Shown here one piece after another: positions 6,164 to 10,791 of a stretch of DNA of 10,791 bases (the first letter of the stretch is position 1; every line of letters starts with the position of its first letter). The stretch is taken from assembly GCA_900770225.1 (NCBI GenBank), contig CAAGJU010000238.1, positions 1 to 10,791 of the forward strand, in the 5' to 3' direction. Made by a program: the position numbers and the translations under genes. Under the pieces are notes generated by a model. That model was given only the letters and a program-made list of their open reading frames with translations. It searched no databases and had not been told where the DNA came from. The stretch comes from Lachnospiraceae bacterium. GTDB lineage: Bacteria; Bacillota; Clostridia; Lachnospirales; Lachnospiraceae.

Positions 6164-7801
6164 TCACGCCCTGAAGACATGCATCTTCTGCAGCAGGCTG
6201 ACAAGACGCGAACCGCCTGGCAGACGCCGGAGTCCGTCTTCACTGATACCGGAAACCTTTACGTAAACCACCAGATAAATCACCACCGCTGCCAGGACCG
6301 CAATGATCAGGCTGAATCCCGGGCTTCTGGTCACCGCACGGAGTCCGTGATAGATCAGCCAGGCCGCCGCGCCCATCACAGCCGATGCCGCGAAGGGTTC
6401 GCCGTAGGTTTTCCGGATCTGATGCTGGAGGCCGAGATATTTTTTCATGGAAATGATATTCATGATGCAGCATACGACGGAAAAAATAATATTGGATATC
6501 ATCACGGCATAAATATCCGACTGCGGAACAGCCAGCAGGATGATGGCAAGGCTCGCCAGATTGACGCCGAGCGAGACCGTGGAATTGATCAGGGCCGTTG
6601 TCTGATGGCCGATCGACTGCAGCACACCGCCGGAAATGATGGAGAAGGAATCTGTGATGACGAACGCCGAACCCGTCAGAAGCAGTGTGCCCGCCATATC
6701 GCTGGCAGCCGGGAAGAGCACACCAACGATCGGGCGTGCGAGCACCGTCAGGCCTACCATCGAAGGGATGCAGATGATCATGGCCAGACGCATGGTCTCA
6801 TTGATCTTCCGGTTGGCGGCGTCGATACTTCCGACCGCGTGCAGACCGGACACCTCCGGCATCATGGCCGATGTGCTGGCTGAGGCGATCGCGAGCGGAA
6901 TGCCGATGAGCGTCACATAGTAGTTGCTGTACTCGCCATAGGCCGCGGAGATGGCCGTGTCCTTAAAGCCGTTAAAGCCCTGAATCGTGGAATACAGATA
7001 GCTGTCCAGATAAGCGCTGCAGTTCAGGATAAACGAGGTAAAAATAACCGGCGTGATCATCATGAGCATTTCGCGGAAGATATCGCGATAGCTCTCCTCT
7101 CCTGTCGTCGTATCTTTTTCAGCTCTGCGGCGGAAATATTTCTTATTAACATGAAACACCCAGAGCATGAAAGCGAGACCGGTCAGGACGCCGGCACCCG
7201 TACCGATGGTGCCGCCCATGGCGCCGTAGATGGCATGTTCCTCCTCGCTTCCGGAGTGCGCGGATACAAGGATCCAGGCGGCGAGGATACTGACGACCGC
7301 ATTCATGATCTGTTCAAGAATCTGCGATACAGAGGTCGGAGTCATGGTTTTGTGTGCCTGGAAATATCCGCGGAGAACACCGAGGATAGATGAGAAAAAG
7401 ATCGTCGGCGCCAGCGCCCGGAGTGCGGGAAGCGCATTCTGCTGATTGCGCGGCAGGAGAAATCCGCCTAAAAACCAGCAGATGAGTGCTGTGATACCGC
7501 CCACGACGACAGCATACAGAAGGGCGCCCCGGAACATTTTTGCCGCATTGCGGTATTCCTTTCTCGCCAGCTTCTCCGAAACGATCTTCGATACCGCCAT
7601 GGGAATGCTGTAGGATGAGATCAGAAGAAGGATCGTGTACAGATTACTCGCGTAACCGTAGTAACCCAGTCCGACCGATCCGAGAATGCTTCCCAGAGGA
7701 CTTCTGTACAGAAGTCCGATAATTCTGGAGACAATGGTGGCGATCATCAGGATAGATGCATTTCTCACGAGTGAATCGCCCTGTTGTTTTTTACCTGTCA
7801 T
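6164..7801 (-). CDS. MurJ/SpoVB/YtgP-like MOP-family lipid flippase
   Basis: This is a polytopic membrane protein of the polysaccharide-biosynthesis (MviN/SpoVB) branch of the MOP superfamily, whose members flip lipid-linked cell wall or polysaccharide precursors across the cytoplasmic membrane. The chosen product is 545 residues, close to the usual length of Firmicutes YtgP/SpoVB proteins, with roughly 14 hydrophobic helices. The N-terminal pattern (LVRNASILMIATIVSRIIGL, then GLGYYGYASNLYTILL and SIPMAVSKIVSEKLARKEY) is characteristic. A conserved arginine follows the first helix. The ATG at 7801 has AGGGG about 11 nt upstream; an extension to 7861 would add 20 non-hydrophobic residues without a better RBS. 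It lies 111 bp after ung with no clear terminator or promoter between, so co-transcription is possible. YtgP-type lipid II flipping is the most economical role, but a SpoVB-like or exopolysaccharide role is not excluded. Confidence 0.88.
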   Translation of the reverse strand: MTGKKQQGDSLVRNASILMIATIVSRIIGLLYRSPLGSILGSVGLGYYGYASNLYTILLLISSYSIPMAVSKIVSEKLARKEYRNAAKMFRGALLYAVVVGGITALICWFLGGFLLPRNQQNALPALRALAPTIFFSSILGVLRGYFQAHKTMTPTSVSQILEQIMNAVVSILAAWILVSAHSGSEEEHAIYGAMGGTIGTGAGVLTGLAFMLWVFHVNKKYFRRRAEKDTTTGEESYRDIFREMLMMITPVIFTSFILNCSAYLDSYLYSTIQGFNGFKDTAISAAYGEYSNYYVTLIGIPLAIASASTSAMMPEVSGLHAVGSIDAANRKINETMRLAMIICIPSMVGLTVLARPIVGVLFPAASDMAGTLLLTGSAFVITDSFSIISGGVLQSIGHQTTALINSTVSLGVNLASLAIILLAVPQSDIYAVMISNIIFSVVCCIMNIISMKKYLGLQHQIRKTYGEPFAASAVMGAAAWLIYHGLRAVTRSPGFSLIIAVLAAVVIYLVVYVKVSGISEDGLRRLPGGSRLVSLLQKMHVFRA

Positions 7802-7912
7802 GAAATATAATTCCCCTTGTTGCCAAATTTTTTCTGCAATCCGTGCTCTGCATCCATACACCCGATTCCGCTTTTCATCGGACTTTCTCTCTCATCGTCC
7901 CTGTACCGATTT

Positions 7913-8593
7913 TCAGTTTCCGATATTTTCGATCTGCCAGTCGATCGGCGTGAGGCCGCACTGCTCCAGATAGGCGTTTGTTTTTGAAAACGGCTTACTG
8001 CCGAAAAATCCGTGATAGGCCGACAGCGGACTCGGATGAGGAGAACGGAGAACCAGATGCTTCGGATTGCTGATCATCGAAGCCTTCTTCTGCGCTGCCC
8101 TGCCCCAGAGGATGTAGACCATCGGTCTGTCCTGCTCCGAGAGCACGCGGACCGCTGCATCCGTGAATTCCTCCCAGCCGATATTGGCATGCGAAAAAGC
8201 CTGATGCGCGCGCACCGTCAGCACGGAATTCAGCAGCATGACGCCCTGTTTTGCCCACTTCACGAGGCTGCCGTTATCCGGAATATAACATCCGAGATCG
8301 TCATGCAGTTCCTGATAGATATTCACGAGTGACGGTGGGATTGCCACACCGGGCTTGACGGAAAAAGAAAGCCCCTCCGCCTGTCCGGGCTCGTGATACG
8401 GATCCTGCCCCAGGATCACAACCTTCACCTGATCCAGCGGGGTCAGATGAAAGGCATTGAAAATGTCCTGCGCCGGCGGATAGACCGTATGCGTTCTGTA
8501 TTCCTCTCCCACTTTCAGAAAAAGCTTCCTGTAATATGGCTTGGAAAATTCCGGTTCCATTGCTTTTTCCCAGGCACCTGTGAGTCCAGCCAT
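7913..8593 (-). CDS. ung: Uracil-DNA glycosylase, family 1
   Basis: Ung removes uracil from DNA as the first step of base excision repair. All family 1 motifs are intact in the 226-residue product: the water-activating loop GQDPYH (62-67, catalytic Asp64), the uracil-stacking Phe at about 77, the uracil-specificity segment LLNSVLTV (120-127, Asn122), and the DNA-intercalation loop HPSPLS (186-191, catalytic His186). Length and residue numbering agree closely with E. coli Ung. The ATG at 8593 is preceded by AGGAGG with a 10-nt spacer, rather long; two nearer ATGs are out of frame. It starts 73 bp after hisF with no terminator between, suggesting readthrough from the his genes. Confidence 0.96.
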   Translation of the reverse strand: MAGLTGAWEKAMEPEFSKPYYRKLFLKVGEEYRTHTVYPPAQDIFNAFHLTPLDQVKVVILGQDPYHEPGQAEGLSFSVKPGVAIPPSLVNIYQELHDDLGCYIPDNGSLVKWAKQGVMLLNSVLTVRAHQAFSHANIGWEEFTDAAVRVLSEQDRPMVYILWGRAAQKKASMISNPKHLVLRSPHPSPLSAYHGFFGSKPFSKTNAYLEQCGLTPIDWQIENIGN

Positions 8594-8662
8594 GATTCAT
8601 CATCCTCCTGCGTGCCTTATCTCTGCCCGCAAATTACTTTCACTGCCGCCCGATCATCTTCC

Positions 8663-8687
8663 CGTCTTACTTCACGGGAGTAAGACG
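8663..8687. repeat. Perfect 9-bp hairpin spanning the hisF stop codon
   Basis: Read leftward, CGTCTTACT (8687-8679) pairs perfectly with AGTAAGACG (8671-8663), with a 7-nt loop CCCGTGA. The hisF TAA (8669-8667) lies within the 3' arm. No T-run follows, so it is unlikely to be an intrinsic terminator. It could stabilise or process the mRNA between hisF and ung. Confidence 0.6.
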
Positions 8688-9440
8688 CACAGAGATTCCG
8701 CGCTGCCGCAGATACTCCTTCAGCGGACGGATTTCCAGCTCTTTGTAGTGAAAAAGCGATGCCGCGAGCGCCGCTTCCGCGCCGCCTTCCGTAAGGGCAT
8801 CGTAGAAATCCTCTTTTTTGCCTGCGCCGCCCGATGCGATGACAGGGATCCTGACTTCGTCGGAGATGGCTCTTGTGAGCGGAAGATCATAGCCTGCTTT
8901 TGTTCCGTCGCAGTCCATACTCGTGAGGAGGATCTCTCCGGCGCCGAGTTCTTCCGCCTTTGCCGCCCATTCCAGCGCATCCAGGCCCGTATCCACGCGT
9001 CCGCCGTTCTTATACACGGTCCAGCCGTTTCCGTCGGCGCGTTTCTTCGCATCGATCGCAACGACTACACACTGCCGCCCGAATTTCAGCGCAGCCTCGC
9101 TGATCAGCTCCGGGCGCTCGATGGCCGATGTGTTGATGGAGATCTTGTCTGCGCCCTCCCTGAGGAGCAGTTTGAAATCTTCAACGGTGCGGATACCGCC
9201 GCCCACGGTGAACGGGATAAACACGTTCTCCGCCACGCGCCGTACCATATCCACAACCGTAGCACGGTGGTCACTCGAAGCCGTGATATCAAGAAAAACA
9301 ATCTCATCGGCTCCCTCTTTGTCGTAGGCCTTCGCCGCCTCTACCGGATCACCCGCATCACGCAGGCTGACGAAGTGCACGCCCTTGACGACTCTTCCGT
9401 CCTTTACATCGAGGCACGGTATGATTCTCTTCGTAAACAT
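8667..9440 (-). CDS. hisF: Imidazole glycerol phosphate synthase, cyclase subunit HisF
   Basis: HisF is the (beta/alpha)8-barrel synthase subunit. It uses ammonia delivered by HisH to convert PRFAR into imidazole glycerol phosphate plus AICAR, linking histidine and purine synthesis. In the 257-residue product the two catalytic aspartates are in the canonical positions: Asp11 (RIIPCLDVKDGRVVKG) and Asp130 (VVVAIDAKK). Phosphate-binding segments VGGGIR (79-84) and ASGGAG (202-207) and the conserved LTSMDCDGT (172-180) are present. The ATG at 9440 has GGAGG 6 nt upstream, inside the end of hisH. There is a single base between the hisH stop and this start, so translation is probably coupled. The gene is full length. 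Confidence 0.98.
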   Translation of the reverse strand: MFTKRIIPCLDVKDGRVVKGVHFVSLRDAGDPVEAAKAYDKEGADEIVFLDITASSDHRATVVDMVRRVAENVFIPFTVGGGIRTVEDFKLLLREGADKISINTSAIERPELISEAALKFGRQCVVVAIDAKKRADGNGWTVYKNGGRVDTGLDALEWAAKAEELGAGEILLTSMDCDGTKAGYDLPLTRAISDEVRIPVIASGGAGKKEDFYDALTEGGAEAALAASLFHYKELEIRPLKEYLRQRGISVRLTPVK

Positions 9441-9441
9441 A

Positions 9442-10047
9442 TCACACCTCCGTAAAATTTCTGAGGATCTGCAGACCTGTGTCGGAGCTCTTCTCCGGAT
9501 GGAACTGCGTTGCAAATACGTTGCCCTGCTCCACGGATGCGTCAATCGTCACCCCGTATTCCGTCGTGGCTTTGACGATTGCCGGGTCATCCGCTTTCAG
9601 ATAATAGGAATGTACGAAATATACATAGGACTCATCGGGAATTCCGCGGAACAGCCGTCCGTCACCCTGCAGATGGATGGAATTCCATCCCATGTGCGGG
9701 ATCTTCCTCTTTCCGTCATCCGGAATTCTGAGCACATGGCCCTTCAGGATACCCAGTCCGGGCACGCCCGGGCTCTCCTCACTCGATTCAAAAAGCAGCT
9801 GCAGGCCGAGGCAGATGCCGAGAAACGGCTTTCCCTCCGCACAGATGTCACGTATCACTTCAGTAAGTCCGTACTGGTTCAGGCGGTTCATACAGTCTCC
9901 GAATGCACCTACACCCGGAAGGATCACCCGATCAGCCGCTTTGAGCACCTCCGGATCGCGCGTCACAACAGCCGGCTGTCCGATCGACAGCAGCGCCTTC
10001 TCCACGCTTCTGATATTGCCCGCATCATAATCAATAATCGCGATCAT
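9442..10047 (-). CDS. hisH: Imidazole glycerol phosphate synthase, glutaminase subunit HisH
   Basis: HisH is the class I glutamine amidotransferase partner of HisF. It hydrolyses glutamine and channels ammonia into the HisF barrel. The 201-residue product carries the catalytic triad: nucleophile Cys79 (GICLG), His183 and Glu185 (FHPEKS). The oxyanion-strand segment PGVGAFG (45-51) and the conserved HMGWN (118-122) are also present. The ATG at 10047 has AGGAGA 7 nt upstream. The gene order is hisH-hisF with no hisA between them, unlike the common hisH-hisA-hisF arrangement. The 164-bp gap from yerC contains a strong terminator and two further hairpins, and no convincing promoter was seen, so control may act by readthrough at these structures. 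Confidence 0.98.
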   Translation of the reverse strand: MIAIIDYDAGNIRSVEKALLSIGQPAVVTRDPEVLKAADRVILPGVGAFGDCMNRLNQYGLTEVIRDICAEGKPFLGICLGLQLLFESSEESPGVPGLGILKGHVLRIPDDGKRKIPHMGWNSIHLQGDGRLFRGIPDESYVYFVHSYYLKADDPAIVKATTEYGVTIDASVEQGNVFATQFHPEKSSDTGLQILRNFTEV

Positions 10048-10061
10048 TTATTTTCTCCTGT

Positions 10062-10104
10062 CAGTTGTTCTTCACTTATCTTTCAACTAAACCGCATACA
10101 ACTG
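10062..10104 (-). promoter_or_regulatory. Stem in the hisH leader ending next to the RBS
   Basis: Read leftward, CAGTTGT (10104-10098) pairs perfectly with ACAACTG (10068-10062), and the second arm ends only a few bases before the hisH Shine-Dalgarno AGGAGA. A third copy of the core, TAGTTGAAAG near 10080-10089, could compete for the same arm. The layout would permit leader-based control, but the stem is short and could be chance. Confidence 0.35.
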
Positions 10105-10105
10105 G

Positions 10106-10165
10106 TACTGTATTAAGCCCGACTGCTCCATCGCTGCGCGATTCCCGCAGTCGGCAGATACAGTA
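10106..10165. repeat. Nested 60-bp palindrome between yerC and hisH
   Basis: Three perfect inverted repeats are nested concentrically: TACTGTAT (10106-10113) with ATACAGTA (10158-10165), CCGACTGC (10119-10126) with GCAGTCGG (10147-10154), and ATCGC (10130-10134) with GCGAT (10138-10142). The outer arm overlaps the T-run of the yerC terminator, so in RNA the two structures would be adjacent or in competition. It lacks its own T-run. It resembles the other palindromic elements of the window in being intergenic. Confidence 0.8.
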
Positions 10166-10199
10166 AAACCCGGCCGACAGCAGATGCTGCCGCCGGGTT
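10163..10199 (-). terminator. Strong intrinsic terminator after yerC
   Basis: Read leftward, AACCCGGC pairs with GCCGGGTT and, after a small internal loop, GGCAGCA pairs with TGCTGTC, giving about 15 bp. TTTT (10168-10165) and ACTGTA follow. It starts 12 bp after the yerC stop. On the plus strand the same stem is followed at a short distance by a run of seven T, so it may work in both directions. Confidence 0.85.
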
Positions 10200-10211
10200 C
10201 CCAAAGTTTTT

Positions 10212-10523
10212 TTAATCAACAGGTTTTGCTGTTCCTCTTTCAGCCATGCGCTTCAGGACAAGCTCATAGCCGTCATTCCCATAGATCAGAGACCGGTTCA
10301 CGCGGCTGATCGTCGCTGTTGACGCACCCGTCCGGCCGGATATTTCCAGGTATGTCTTCTTATCGCGCAGCATCCTTGCCACTTCAAATCGCTGTGACAG
10401 AGACAGAATCTCATTAATGGTGCACGCATCTTCAAAAAAAGTATAGCACTCATCGACACTGTTCAGCGTGAGAATCGCTTCAAAGAGCTGGTCGACCGCC
10501 TCTGTATGAATATCCTTACTCAT
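10212..10523 (-). CDS. yerC: TrpR-like DNA-binding regulator of the YerC/YecD family
   Basis: The 103-residue protein belongs to the TrpR-superfamily YerC/YecD group. The signature segment TINEILSLSQRFEVARML is followed by KTYLEISGRTGASTATISRVNRSL, a helix-turn-helix with the conserved GASTATISRV recognition helix (about 65-74). YGNDGYELVL closes the domain. Two adjacent ATGs are possible: 10523 has GGAGG 7 nt upstream, 10526 only 4 nt, so the former is used. A longer start at 10577 lies upstream of the predicted transcription start and is rejected. Family members have been proposed to regulate histidine biosynthesis, and its position directly upstream of hisHF supports that here. Corepressor and operator are not shown by the sequence. 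It has its own promoter and terminator. Confidence 0.9.
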   Translation of the reverse strand: MSKDIHTEAVDQLFEAILTLNSVDECYTFFEDACTINEILSLSQRFEVARMLRDKKTYLEISGRTGASTATISRVNRSLIYGNDGYELVLKRMAERGTAKPVD

Positions 10524-10567
10524 CATCCTACCTCCATACAGGTTTTTCCATCGGAAAATCAAGCTCG

Positions 10568-10596
10568 ATTTTACCACGCTAAAACTTTACAGTCAA
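10568..10596 (-). promoter_or_regulatory. Near-consensus promoter of yerC
   Basis: On the minus strand, TTGACT (10596-10591) and TAAAAT (10573-10568) are 17 bp apart, with TGG before the -10 box as an extended element. The predicted leader is about 35-40 nt. Within it TTTTCC and GGAAAA (10544-10549 with 10553-10558) form a short dyad between the transcription start and the RBS, a possible autoregulatory operator. Confidence 0.8.
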
Positions 10597-10655
10597 GGTG
10601 TGCCAGATTCATCAGCCAAATCTAGATAGCCAAAGATACAGATGCCTCTGCCCCG

Positions 10656-10681
10656 CAACCATCCGCAGACGCCGGTGGTTG
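10656..10681. repeat. Hairpin 1 of the right-end cluster
   Basis: CAACCA (10656-10661) pairs with TGGTTG (10676-10681), and after one bulged T, CCG pairs with CGG. It lies in the 195-bp gene-free stretch upstream of the yerC promoter and has no T-run. Confidence 0.6.
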
Positions 10682-10685
10682 GCTG

Positions 10686-10720
10686 ACGTGATAAAACTCG
10701 CTTCGCGTGTTTTATCACGT
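10686..10720. repeat. Hairpin 2 of the right-end cluster
   Basis: ACGTGATAAAAC (10686-10697) pairs perfectly with GTTTTATCACGT (10709-10720). Inside, after a T/T mismatch, CGC-TTC-GCG closes with a 3-nt loop. This is the most regular hairpin of the cluster. A four-T stretch is part of the arm, not a downstream tract, so it is not a standard terminator. Confidence 0.75.
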
Positions 10721-10735
10721 TATCGCGGCGTTCGC

Positions 10736-10768
10736 CACACCATATCACGCTCCGCGTGTATGGCTGTG
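10736..10768. repeat. Hairpin 3 of the right-end cluster
   Basis: CACA plus CCATA pair with TATGG plus TGTG, and the inner CACGC-TCC-GCGTG closes with a 3-nt loop; one T is bulged. It lies 15 bp from hairpin 2 and runs towards the window edge, where the downstream context is cut off. Confidence 0.7.
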
Positions 10769-10791
10769 GCTCACTGCTCGCGTAAATCCGA

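Noticed and set aside
10048..10165. T-box leader controlling hisHF
   Set aside because: The conserved T-box bulge sequence (TGGTACCGCG type) and its terminator/antiterminator arrangement next to the gene are not present.
1..10791. CRISPR arrays, tRNA/rRNA genes, insertion sequences, prophage, toxin-antitoxin or defence genes
   Set aside because: I looked for regularly spaced direct repeats, tRNA-like cloverleafs and transposase or defence motifs in both strands and saw none.

Overview
The window looks like chromosomal DNA from a moderately GC-rich member of the Clostridia, most likely Lachnospiraceae. This is inferred from strong GGAGG-type ribosome binding sites, sigma-A-like promoters, a TrpR-like YerC regulator beside histidine genes, a YtgP/SpoVB-type flippase, and Gram-positive-style signal and membrane sequences. 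No rRNA, tRNA, CRISPR array, prophage or transposase gene is visible.

Layout. Positions 1-217 hold a cluster of hairpins and then the leader of a rightward MATE efflux transporter (218-1579). Every other gene reads leftward. In map order they are an RlmI-type rRNA cytosine methyltransferase (1650-2933), an acyl-CoA ligase (3169-4821), a small signal-peptide/one-TM surface protein (5354-5791), a MurJ/SpoVB-like lipid flippase (6164-7801), uracil-DNA glycosylase ung (7913-8593), hisF (8667-9440), hisH (9442-10047) and the TrpR-like regulator yerC (10212-10523). Positions 10597-10791 hold a second hairpin cluster.

Functional logic. hisH and hisF lie one base apart and encode the two subunits of imidazole glycerol phosphate synthase. 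yerC lies just upstream with its own near-consensus promoter and a strong terminator, and is a plausible regulator of the his pair. ung and the flippase follow with short gaps and no clear terminator, so they may be read from the same transcript. The small membrane protein, the acyl-CoA ligase and the methyltransferase each appear to be separate units.

The core genes are ordinary. The unusual content is between them: a ~196-bp imperfect palindrome directly upstream of the acyl-CoA ligase RBS; a nested 60-bp palindrome fused to the yerC terminator in the hisH leader; clusters of tight-loop hairpins at both window ends; a 43-bp tandem duplication with overlapping mini-ORFs at the methyltransferase start; and a promoter with an operator-like dyad and phased A-tracts before the small membrane protein. 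I found no convincing new multi-gene system. The large palindrome is the best candidate for something undescribed.
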